This document shows, piece after piece, positions 1 through 11,912 of a stretch of 64,000 bases of DNA. Both the position numbers and the translations under genes were made by a program. Numbering within the stretch: position 1 is the first letter of the stretch; every line of letters starts with the position of its first letter. Origin of the DNA: Clusia tigrina (taxonomy: Eukaryota > Arthropoda > Insecta > Diptera > Clusiidae); the NCBI GenBank assembly GCA_920105625.2, contig OV050032.1, positions 112,700,542 to 112,764,541 of the forward strand. Direction: 5' to 3'. The notes under the pieces are model-generated. The model did no database searches. It saw only the letters and a list, made by a program, of their open reading frames with translations, and was not told the origin of the DNA.

Positions 1-1010
1 TAACTTTTTACTGGAGCGTCATAAAACCTTGAAATTTTGTAACAATAAAGTACTCGAGCCTCTTGTCAATTCAAGCCATCGCTCAAAGCTATGCTACCCT
101 AGAGTCCCAAATCTAACACTGATAAAACTTCAAATGGCCCTAACTTCTATACGGTACGTCCTACACCAATCAAAGTTTCCAACATACAAATGCTTGTAAC
201 TTTTTACTGGAGCGTCATAAAACCTTGAAGTTTGTAACAATAAAGTACTGGAGCATCTTGTCAATTTAAGTTATCGCTCAAAGCTATGCTACCCTAGTGT
301 CCCAAATCAAACACTGATAAAACTTCAAACGCCCCTAACTTCTATACGGTACGTCCTATACCTATCAAAGATTGCAACATTCAAATGCTTGTAACTTTTT
401 ATTGGAGCGTCATAAAACCTTAAAATTTTTTTACAATGAAGTACACGAGCCTCTTGTCAATTTAAGCCATCGCTCGAAGCTATGCTACCCCTGAGTCCCA
501 AATCAAACACTGATAAAACTTCAAATGGCCCTAACTTCTATACGGTACGTCCTACACCTATCAAAGTTTGCAACATACAAATGCTTGTAACTTTTTACTG
601 GAGCGTCATAAAACCTTGAAATTTTGTAACAATAAAGTACTCGAGCCTCTTGTCAATTTAAGCTATCGCTCAAAGCTATGCTACCCTAGAGTCCCAAATC
701 TAACACTGATAAACCTTCAAATGGCCCTAACTTCTATACGGTACGTCCTACACCAATCAAAGTTTCCAACATACAAATGCTTGTAACTTTTTACTGGAGC
801 GTCATAAAACCTTGAAATTTTGTAACATTGAAGTACTCGAGCCTCTTGTCAATTTAAGCCATCGCCCGAAGCTATGCTACCCTTGAGTCCCAAATCAAAC
901 ACTGATAAAACTTCAAATGGCCCTAACTTCTATACGGTACGTCCTACACCAATCAAAGTTTCCAACATACAAATGCTTGTAACTTTTTACTGGAGCGTCA
1001 TAAGACCTTG
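1..1010. repeat. Five-monomer segment repeated at about 2,545-3,554
   Basis: This block matches the DNA 2,544 bp downstream (13 monomers, four of them 1 bp short). Shared rare variants include caattcaagcc, the monomer with ctagtgtccc, the cacgagcc monomer with acccctgag, and the monomer with aatctaacac plus ataaacc. The match fades near 1,010/3,554, where acaataaag faces acattgaag. It is the left part of an older multi-monomer repeat whose start lies before the window. Confidence 0.75.
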
Positions 1011-2705
1011 AAATTTTGTAACAATAAAGTACTCGAGCCTCTTGTCAATTTAAGCCCTCGCTCAAAGCTATGCTACTCTTGAGTCCCAAATCAAACACTA
1101 ATAAAACTTCAAATGGCCCTAACTTCTATACGGTACGTCCTACACCTATCAAAGTTGGCAACATTCAAATGCTTTTAACTTTTTACTGGAGCGTCATAAA
1201 ACCTTGAAATTTTGTAACACTGAAGTACTCGAGCATCTTGTCAATTCAAGCCATCGCTCAAAGCTATGCTACCCTAGAGTCCCAAATCAAACACTGATAA
1301 AACTTCAAATGGCCCTAACTTCTATACGGTACGTCCTACACCAATCAAAGTTTCCAACATACAAATGCTTGTAACTTTTTACTGGAGCGTCATAAAACCT
1401 TGAAGTTTGTAACAATAAAGTACTCGAGCATCTTGTCAATTTAAGTTATCGCTCAAAGCTATGCTACCCTAGAGTCCCAAATCAAACACTGATAAAACTT
1501 CAAACGCCCCTAACTTCTTTACGGTACGTCCTATACCTATCAAAGATTGCAACATACAAATGCTTGTAACTTTTTACTGGAGCGCCATAAAACCTTGAAA
1601 TTTTGTAACAATAAAGTACTCGAGCCTCTTGTCAATTTCAGCCGTCGCTCAAAGCTATGCTACCCTTGAGTCCCAAATCAAACACTGATAAACTTCAAAT
1701 GGCCCTAACTTCTTTACGGTACGTCCTACACCTATCAAAGTTTGCAACATACAAATGCTTGTAACTTTTTACTGGAGCGTCATAAAACCTTGAAATTTTG
1801 TAACATTGAAGTACTCGAGCCTCTTGTCAATTTAAGCCATCGCTCAAAGCTATGCTACCCTAGAGTCCCAAATCAAACACTGATAAAACTTCAAATGGCC
1901 CTAACTTTTATACAGTACGTCCTACACCTATCAAAGTTTGCAACATACAAATGCTTGTAACTTTTTACTGGAGCGTCATAAAACCTTGAAATTTTGTAAC
2001 AATGAAGTACACGAGCCTCTTGTCAATTTAAGCCATCGCTCGAAGCTATGCTACCCTTGAGTCCCAAATCAAACACTGATAAAACTTCAAATGGCCCTAA
2101 CTTCTATACGGTACGTTCTACACCTATCAAAGTTTGCAACATTCAAATGCTTGTAACTTTTTACTGGAGCGTCATAAAACCTTGAAGTTTGTAACAATAA
2201 AGTACTCGAGCATCTTGTCAATTTAAGTTATCGCTCAAAGCTATGCTACCCTAGAGTCCCAAATCAAACACTGATAAAACTTCAAATGCCCCTAACTTCT
2301 TTACGGTGCGTCCTATACCTATCAAAGTTTGCAACATACAAATGCTTGTAACTTTTTACTGGAGCGTCATAAAACCTTGAAATTTTGTAACAATAAAGTA
2401 CTCGAGCCTCTTGTCAATTTAAGCCATCGCTCAAAGCTATGCTACCCTTGAGTCCCAAATCAAACACTGATAAAACTTCAAATGGCCCTAACTTCTATAC
2501 GGTACGTCCTACACCTATCAAAGTTGGCAACATTCAAATGCTTTTAACTTTTTACTGGAGCGTCATAAAACCTTGAAATTTTGTAACAATGAAGTACTCG
2601 AGCATCTTGTCAATTCAAGCCATCGCTCAAAGCTATGCTACCCTAGAGTCCCAAATCAAACACTGATAAAACTTCAAATGGCCCTAACTTCTATACGGTA
2701 CGTCC

Positions 2706-3880
2706 TACACCAATCAAAGTTTCCAACATACAAATGCTTGTAACTTTTTACTGGAGCGTCATAAAACCTTGAAGTTTGTAACAATAAAGTACTCGAGCAT
2801 CTTGTCAATTTAAGTTATCGCTCAAAGCTATGCTACCCTAGTGTCCCAAATCAAACACTGATAAAACTTCAAACGCCCCTAACTTCTATACGGTACGTCC
2901 TATACCTATCAAAGATTGCAACATTCAAATGCTTGTAACTTTTTATTGGAGCGTCATAAAACCTTAAAATTTTGTAACAATGAAGTACACGAGCCTCTTG
3001 TCAATTTAAGCCATCGCTCGAAGCTATGCTACCCCTGAGTCCCAAATCAAACACTGATAAAACTTCAAATGGCCCTAACTTCTATACGGTACGTCCTACA
3101 CCTATCAAAGTTTGCAACATACAAATGCTTGTAACTTTTTACTGGAGCGTCATAAAACCTTGAAATTTTGTAACAATAAAGTACTCGAGCCTCTTGTCAA
3201 TTTAAGCTATCGCTCAAAGCTATGCTACCCTAGAGTCCCAAATCTAACACTGATAAACCTTCAAATGGCCCTAACTTCTATACGGTACGTCCTACACCAA
3301 TCAAAGTTTCCAACATACAAATGCTTGTAACTTTTTACTGGAGCGTCATAAAACCTTGAAATTTTGTAACATTGAAATACTCGAGCCTCTTGTCAATTTA
3401 AGCCATCGCTCGAAGCTATGCTACCCTTGAGTCCCAAATCAAACACTGATAAACCTTCAAATGGCCCTAACTTCTATACGGTACGTCCTACACCAATCAA
3501 AGTTTCCAACATACAAATGCTTGTAACTTTTTACTGGAGCGTCATAAAACCTTGAAATTTTGTAACATTGAAGTACTCGAGCCTCTTGTCAATTTAAGCC
3601 ATCGCTCGAAGCTATGCTACCCTAGAGTACCAAATCAAACACTGATAAAACTTCAAACGCCCCTAACTTCTTTACGGTACGTCCTACACCTATCAAAGTT
3701 TCCAACATACAAATGCTTGTAACTTTTTACTGGAGCGTCATAAAACCTTGAAATTTTGTAACAATGAAGTACCCGAGCCTCTTGTCAATTTAAGCTATCG
3801 CTCAAAGCTAAGCTACCCTAGAGGACCAAATCAAACACTGATAAAACTTCAAACGCCCCTATCTTCTTTACGGTACGTCC
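2706..3880. repeat. 1,175-bp six-monomer unit, copy 1 of a tandem pair
   Basis: This unit of six monomers, one of them 195 bp, is followed directly by a nearly identical copy. Shared rare variants include ctagtgtccc, attgaaatactcg, agagtaccaaatc and agctaagctaccctagagg. The left edge is placed where tacaccaatc first becomes shared. Confidence 0.8.
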
Positions 3881-5055
3881 TACACCAATCAAAGTTTCCA
3901 ACATACAAATGCTTGTAACTTTTTACTGGAGCGTCATAAAACCTTGAAGTTTGTAACAATAAAGTACTCGAGCATCTTGTCAATTTAAGTTATCGCTCAA
4001 AGCTATGCTACCCTAGTGTCCCAAATCAAACACTGATAAAACTTCAAACGCCCCTAACTTCTATACGGTACGTCCTATACCTATCAAAGATTGCAACATT
4101 CAAATGCTTGTAACTTTTTATTAGAGCGTCATAAAACCTTAAAATTTTGTAACAATGAAGTACACGAGCCTCTTGTCAATTTAAGCCATCGCTCGAAGCT
4201 ATGCTACCCCTGAGTCCCAAATCAAACACTGATAAAACTTCAAATGGCCCTAACTTCTATACGGTACGTCCTACACCTATCAAAGTTTGCAACATACAAA
4301 TGCTTGTAACTTTTCACTGGAGCGTCATAAAACCTTGAAATTTTGTAACAATAAAGTACTCGAGCCTCTTGTCAATTTAAGCTATCGCTCAAAGCTATGC
4401 TACCCTAGAGTCCCAAATCTAACACTGATAAACCTTCAAATGGCCCTAACTTCTATACGGTACGTCCTACACCAATCAAAGTTTCCAACATACAAATGCT
4501 TGTAACTTTTTACTGGAGCGTCATAAAACCTTGAAATTTTGTAACATTGAAATACTCGAGCCTCTTGTCAATTTAAGCCATCGCTCGAAGCTATGCTACC
4601 CTTGAGTCCCAAATCAAACACTGATAAACCTTCAAATGGCCCTAACTTCTATACGGTACGTCCTACACCAATCAAAGTTTCCAACATACAAATGCTTGTA
4701 ACTTTTTACTGGAGCGTCATAAAACCTTGAAATTTTGTAACATTGAAGTACTCGAGCCTCTTGTCAATTTAAGCCATCGCTCGAAGCTATGCTACCCTAG
4801 AGTACCAAATCAAACACTGATAAAACTTCAAACGCCCCTAACTTCTTTACGGTACGTCCTACACCTATCAAAGTTTCCAACATACAAATGCTTGTAACTT
4901 TTTACTGGAGCGTCATAAAACCTTGAAATTTTGTAACAATGAAGTACCCGAGCCTCTTGTCAATTTAAGCTATCGCTCAAAGCTAAGCTACCCTAGAGGA
5001 CCAAATCAAACACTGATAAAACTTCAAACGCCCCTAACTTCTTTACGGTACGTCC
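3881..5055. repeat. 1,175-bp six-monomer unit, copy 2
   Basis: This repeats 2,706-3,880 at a constant offset of 1,175 bp. Small differences include ttagagcgtc for ttggagcgtc near 4,120, ttttcactgg for tttttactgg near 4,315 and cctaacttc for cctatcttc near 5,035. It ends where tacacctatc replaces tacaccaatc. Confidence 0.8.
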
Positions 5056-5290
5056 TACACCTATCAAAGTTTCCAACATACAAATGCTTGTAACTTTTTA
5101 CTGGAGCGTCATAAAACCTTGAAATTTTGTAACAATGAAATACCCGAGCCTCTTGTCAATTTAAGCCATCGCTCAAAGCTAAGCTGCCCTTGAGTCCCAA
5201 ATCAAACACTGATAAAACTTCAAATGGCCCTAACTTCTATACGGTACGTCCTACACCAATCAAAGTTTGCAACATACAAATGCTTGTAAC

Positions 5291-8222
5291 TTTTTACTGG
5301 AGCGTCATAAAACCTTGAAGTTTGTAACAATAAAGTACTCGAGCATCTTGTCAATTTAAGTTATCGCTCAAAGCTAAGCTACCCTAGAGTCCCAAATCAA
5401 ACACTGATAAATCTTCAAACGCCCCCAACTTCTTTACGGTACGTCCTATACCTATCAAAGTTTGCAACATACAAATGCTTGTAACTTTTTACTGGAGCGT
5501 CATAAAACCTTGAAGTTTGTAACAATAAAGTACTCGAGCATCTTGTCAATTTAAGTTATCGCTCAAAGCTATGCTACCCTAGAGTCCCAAATCAAACACT
5601 GATAAAACTTCAAATGCCCCTAACTTCTTTACGGTGCGTCCTATACCTATCAAAGTTTGCAACATACAAATGCTTGTAACTTTTTACTGGAGCGTCATAA
5701 AACCTTGAAATTTTGTAACAATAAAGTACTCGAGCCTCTTGTCAATTTAAGCCATCGCTCAAAGCTATGCTACCCTTGAGTCCCAAATCAAACACTGATA
5801 AAACTTCAAATGGCCCTAACTTCTATACGGTACGTCCTACACCTATCAAAGTTGGCAACATTCAAATGCTTTTAACTTTTTACTGGAGCGTCATAAAACC
5901 TTGAAATTTTGTAACAATGAAGTACTCGAGCATCTTGTCAATTCAAGCCATCGCTCAAAGCTATGCTACCCTAGAGTCCCAAATCTAATACTGATAAAAC
6001 TTCAAATGGCCCTAACTTCTATACGGTACGTCCTACACCAAAGTTTCCAACATACAAATGCTTGTAACTTTTTACTGGAGCGTCATAAAACCTTGAAGTT
6101 TGTAACAATAAAGTACTCGAGCATCTTGTCAATTTAAGTTATCGCTCAAAGCTATGCTACCCTAGTGTCCCAAATCAAACACTGATAAAACTTCAAACGC
6201 CCCTAACTTCTATACGGTACGTCCTATACCTATCAAAGATTGCAACATTCAAATGCTTGTAACTTTTTACTGGAGCGTCATAAAACCTTAAAATTTTGTA
6301 ACTATGAAGTACACGAGCCTCTTGTCAATTTAAGCCATCGCTCGAAGCTATGCTACCCCTGATTCCCAAATCAAACACTGATAAAACTTCAAATGGCCCT
6401 AACTTCTATACGGTACGTCCTACACCTATCAAAGTTTGCAACATACAAATGCTTGTAACTTTTTACTGGAGCGTCATAAAACCTTGAAATTTTGTAACAA
6501 TAAAGTACTCGAGCCTCTTGTCAATTTAAGCTATCGCTCAAAGCTATTCTACCCTAGAGTCCCAAATCTAACACTGATAAACCTTCAAATGGCCCTAACT
6601 TCTATACGGTACGTCCTACACCAATCAAAGTTTCCAACATACAAATGCTTGTAACTTTTTACTGGAGCGTCATAAAACCTTGAAATTTTGTAACATTGAA
6701 GTACTCGAGCCTCTTGTCAATTTAAGCCATCGCTCGAAGCTATGCTACCCTTGAGTCCCAAATCAAACACTGATAAAAATTCCAATGGCCCTAACTTCTA
6801 TACGGTGCAACCTACACCAATCAAAGTTTGCAACATTCAAATGCTTTTAGCTTTTTCCTGGAGCGTCATAAAACCTTAAAATTTTGTGCCAATAAAGTAC
6901 TCGAGCCTCTTGTCAATTTAAGCTATCGCTCAAAGCTATGCTACCCTAGAGTACCAAATCAAACACTGATAAAACTTCAAACGCCCCTAACTTCTTTACG
7001 GTACGTCCTACACCTATCAAAGTTTGCAACATACAAATGCTTGTAATTTTTTACTGGAGCGTCATAAAACCTTGAAATTTTGTAACAATGAAGTACCCGA
7101 GCCTCTTGTCAATTTATGCTATCGCTCAAAGCTATGCTACCCTTGAGTCCCAAATCAAACATTGATAAAACTTTAAACGCCCCTAACTTCTATACGGTAC
7201 GTCCTACAACTATCAAAGTTGGCAACATACAAATGCTTGTAACTTTTTACTGGAGCGTCATAAAACATTGAAATTTTGTAACAATAAAGTACTCGAGCAT
7301 CTTGTCAATTTAAGTTATCGCTCAAAGCTATGCTACCCTAGAGTCCCAAATCAAACACTGATAAAACTTCAAACGCCCCTAGCTTCTATACGGTACTTCC
7401 TACAACTATCAAAGTTGGCAACATTCAAATGCTTGTAACTTTTTACTGGAGCGTCATAAAACCTTGAAATTTTGTAACAATGAAGTACTCGAGCATCTTG
7501 TCAATTTAAGCCATCGCTCAAAGCTATGCTACCCTAGAGTCCCAAATCAAACACTGATAAAACTTCAAATGGCCCTAACTTCTATACGGTACGTCCTACA
7601 CCTATCAAAGTTGGCAACATTCAAATACTTTTAACTTTTTACTGGAGCGTCATAAAACCTTGAAATTTTGTAACAATGAAGTACTCGAGCATCTTGTCAA
7701 TTTAAGCCATCGCTCAAAGCTATGCTACCCTAGAGTCCCAAATCAAACACTGATAAAACTTCAAATGGCCCTAACTTCTATACGGTACGTCCTACACCAA
7801 TCAAAGTTTGCAACATACAAATGCTTGTAACTTTTTACTGGAGCGTCATAAAACCTTGAAGTTTGTAACAATAAAGTACTCGAGCATCTTGTCAATTTAA
7901 GCTATCGCTCAAAGCTATGCTACCCTAGAGTCCCAAATCAAACACTGATAAAACTTCAAACGCCCCTAACTTCTTTACGGTGCGTCCTATACCTATCAAA
8001 GTTTGCAACATACAAATGCTTGTAACTTTTTACTGGAGCGTCATAAAACCTTGAAATTTTGTAACAATAAAGTACTCGAGCCTCTTGTCAATTTAAGCCA
8101 TCGCTCAAAGCTATGCTACCCTTGAGTCCCAAATCAAACACTGATAAAACTTCAAATGGCCCTAACTTCTATACGGTACGTCCTACACCTATCAAAGTTG
8201 GCAACATTCAAATGCTTTTAAC
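5291..8222. repeat. 15-monomer unit, copy 1 of a tandem pair (2,932 bp)
   Basis: This block matches the next 2,936 bp in order. The offset is 2,932 bp up to about 6,035 and 2,936 bp after it, because copy 1 has a 4-bp deletion (tacaccaaagtttcc for tacaccaatcaaagtttcc). Shared markers include aaacgccccc near 5,420, aaatgcccc with ggtgcg near 5,625, tatgctatcgc near 7,112 and caaatactttt at 7,621. Confidence 0.82.
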
Positions 8223-11200
8223 TTTTTACTGGAGCGTCATAAAACCTTGAAGTTTGTAACAATAAAGTACTCGAGCATCTTGTCAATTTAAGTTATCGCT
8301 CAAAGCTAAGCTACCCTAGAGTCCCAAATCAAACACTGATAAAACTTCAAACGCCCCCAACTTCTTTACGGTACGTCCTATACCTATCAAAGTTTGCAAC
8401 ATACAAATGCTTGTAACTTTTTACTGGAGCGTCATAAAACCTTGAAGTTTGTAACAATAAAGTACTCGAGCATCTTGTCAATTTAAGTTATCGCTCAAAG
8501 CTATGCTACCCTAGAGTCCCAAATCAAACACTGATAAAACTTCAAATGCCCCTAACTTCTTTACGGTGCGTCCTATACCTATCAAAGTTTGCAACATACA
8601 AATGCTTGTAACTTTTTACTGGAGCGTCATAAAACCTTGAAATTTTGTAACAATAAAGTACTCGAGCCTCTTGTCAATTTAAGCCATCGCTCAAAGCTAT
8701 GCTACCCTTGAGTCCCAAATCAAACACTGATAAAACTTCAAATGGCCCTAACTTCTATACGGTACGTCCTACACCTATCAAAGTTGGCAACATTCAAATG
8801 CTTTTAACTTTTTACTGGAGCGTCATAAAACCTTGAAATTTTGTAACAATGAAGTACTCGAGCATCTTGTCAATTCAAGCCATCGCTCAAAGCTATGCTA
8901 CCCTAGAGTCCCAAATCTAACACTGATAAAACTTCAAATGGCCCTAACTTCTATACGGTACGTCCTACACCAATCAAAGTTTCCAACATACAAATGCTTG
9001 TAACTTTTTACTGGAGCGTCATAAAACCTTGAAGTTTGTAACAATAAAGTACTCGAGCATCTTGTCAATTTAAGTTATCGCTCAAAGCTATGCTACCCTA
9101 GTGTCCCAAATCAAACACTGATAAAACTTCAAACGCCCCTAACTTCTATACGGTACGTCCTATACCTATCAAAGATTGCAACATTCAAATGCTTGTAACT
9201 TTTTACTGGAGCGTCATAAAACCTTAAAATTTTGTAACAATGAAGTACACGAGCCTCTTGTCAATTTAAGCCATCGCTCGAAGCTATGCTACCCCTGAGT
9301 CCCAAATCAAACACTGATAAAACTTCAAATGGCCCTAACTTCTATACGGTACGTCCTACACCTATCAAAGTTTGCAACATACAAATGCTTGTAACTTTTT
9401 ACTGGAGCGTCATAAAACCTTGAAATTTTGTAACAATAAAGTACTCGAGCCTCTTGTCAATTTAAGCTATCGCTCAAAGCTATGCTACCCTAGAGTCCCA
9501 AATCTAACACTGATAAACCTTCAAATGGCCCTAACTTCTATACGGTACGTCCTACACCAATCAAAGTTTCCAACATACAAATGCTTGTAACTTTTTACTG
9601 GAGCGTCATAAAACCTTGAAATTTTGTAACATTGAAGTACTCGAGCCTCTTGTCAATTTAAGCCATCGCTCGAAGCTATGCTACCCTTGAGTCCCAAATC
9701 AAACACTGATAAAACTTCAAATGGCCCTAACTTCTATACGGTACGTCCTACACCAATCAAAGTTTGCAACATTCAAATGCTTGTAACTTTTTACTGGAGC
9801 GTCATAAAACCTTAAAATTTTGTAACAATAAAGTACTCGAGCCTCTTGTCAATTTAAGCTATCGCTCAAAGCTATGCTACCCTAGAGTACCAAATCAAAC
9901 ACTGATAAAACTTCAAACGCCCCTAACTTCTTTACGGTACGTCCTACACCTATCAAAGTTTGCAACATACAAATGCTTGTAATTTTTTACTGGAGCGTCA
10001 TAAAACCTTGAAATTTTGTAACAATGAAGTACCCGAGCCTCTTGTCAATTTATGCTATCGCTCAAAGCTATGCTACCCTTGAGTCCCAAGTCAAACATTG
10101 ATAAAACTTTAAACGCCCCTAACTTCTATACGGTACGTCCTACAACTATCAAAGTTGGCAACATACAAATGCTTGTAACTTTTTACTGGAGCGTCATAAA
10201 ACATTGAAATTTTGTAACAATAAAGTACTCGAGCATCTTGTCAATTTAAGTTATCGCTCAAAGCTATGCTACCCTAGAGTCCCAAATCAAACACTGATAA
10301 AACTTCAAACGCCCCTAGCTTCTATACGGTACGTCCTACAACTATCAAAGTTGGCAACATTCAAATGCTTGTAACTTTTTACTGGAGCGTCATAAAACCT
10401 TGAAATTTTGTAACAATGAAGTACTCGAGCATCTTGTCAATTTAAGCCATCGCTCAAAGCTATGCTACCCTAGAGTCCCAAATCAAACACTGATAAAACT
10501 TCAAATGGCCCTAACTTCTATACGGTACGTCCTACACCTATCAAAGTTGGCAACATTCAAATACTTTTAACTTTTTACTGGAGCGTCATAAAACCTTGAA
10601 ATTTTGTAACAATGAAGTACTCGAGTATCTTGTCAATTTAAGCCGTCGCTCAAAGCTATGCTACCCTAGAGTCCCAAATCAAACACTGATAAAACTTCAA
10701 ATGGCCCTAACTTCTATACGGTACGTCCTACACCAATCAAAGTTTGCAACATACAAATGCTTGTAACTTTTTACTGGAGCGTCATAAAACCTTGAAGTTT
10801 GTAACAATAAAGTACTCGAGCATCTTGTCAATTTAAGTTATCGCTCAAAGCTATGCTACCCTAGAGTCCCAAATCAAACACTGATAAAACTTCAAACGCC
10901 CCTAACTTCTTTACGGTGCGTTATATACCTATCAAAGTTTGCAACATACAAATGCTTGTAACTTTTTACTGGAGCGTCATAAAACCTTGAAATTTTGTAA
11001 CAATAAAGTACTCGAGCCTCTTGTCAATTTAAGCCATCGCTCAAAGCTATGCTACCCTTGAGTCCCAAATCAAACACTGATAAAACTTCAAATGGCCCTA
11101 ACTTCTATACGGTAGGTCCTACACCTATCAAAGTTGGCAACATTAAAATGCTTTTAACTTTTTACTGGAGCGTCATGAAACCTTGAAATTTTGTAACAAT

Positions 11201-11912
11201 AAAGTACTCGAGCATCTTGTCAATTTAAGCCATCGCTCAAAGCTATGCTACCCTAGAGTCCCAAATCAAACACTGATAAAACTTCAAATGGCCCTAACTT
11301 CTATACGGTACGTCCTACACCAATCAAAGTTTGCAACATACAAATGCTTGTAACTTTTTACTGGAGCGTCATAAAACCTTAAAGTTTGTAACAATAAAGT
11401 ACTCGAGCATCTTGTCAATTTAAGTTATCGCTCAAAGCTATGCTACCCTAGAGTCCCAAATCAAACACTGATAAAACTTCAAACGCCCTTAACTTCTTTA
11501 CGGTACGTCCTATACCTATCAAAGATTGCAACATACAAATGCTTGTAACTTTTTACTGGAGCGTCATAAAACCTTGAAATTTTGTAACAATAAAGTACTC
11601 GAGCCTCTTGTCAATTTCAGCCATCGCTCAAAGCCATGCTACCCTTGAGTCCCAAATCAAACACTGATAAAACTTCAAATGGCCCTAACTTATTTACGGT
11701 ACGTCCTACACCTATCAAAGTTTGCAACATACAAATGCTTGTAACTTTTTACTGGAGCGTCATAAAACCTTGAAATTTTGTAACATTGAAGTACTCGAGC
11801 CTCTTGTCAATTTAAGCCATCGCTCAAAGCTATGCTACCCTAGAGTCCCAAATCAAACACTGATAAAACTTCAAATGGCCCTAACTTTTATACAGTACAT
11901 CCTACACCTATC
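7411..11912. repeat. Zone A HOR copy 1, 4,502 bp (23 monomers)
   Basis: This is the first full copy of a large higher-order repeat. Single-occurrence markers run in fixed order: cctagcttc (10,318), ggtgcgttatatacc (about 10,917), ggtaggtcc with attaaaatgc (about 11,110-11,145), aaagccatgc (about 11,632) and tacagtacatcc (about 11,893). It is the longest copy because it keeps monomers that are missing from copies 2 and 3. Confidence 0.85.
8223..11158. repeat. 15-monomer unit, copy 2 (2,936 bp)
   Basis: This is the tandem partner of 5,291-8,222. The match ends where the next monomer reads catgaaaccttgaaatttt instead of cataaaaccttgaagtttg. Copy-specific differences include ggtgcgttatatacc near 10,917 against ggtgcgtcctatacc in copy 1, and attaaaatgc near 11,142 against attcaaatgc. 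It overlaps the first copy of the larger zone A HOR. Confidence 0.82.

Noticed and set aside
568..786. Repeated 72-79-residue open frames on the + strand as a gene family
   Set aside because: They track the satellite monomer exactly, start at TTG, have no promoter or ribosome-binding context, shift frame each monomer and overlap the next by 23 bp. Variation hits all codon positions and includes frame-changing indels.
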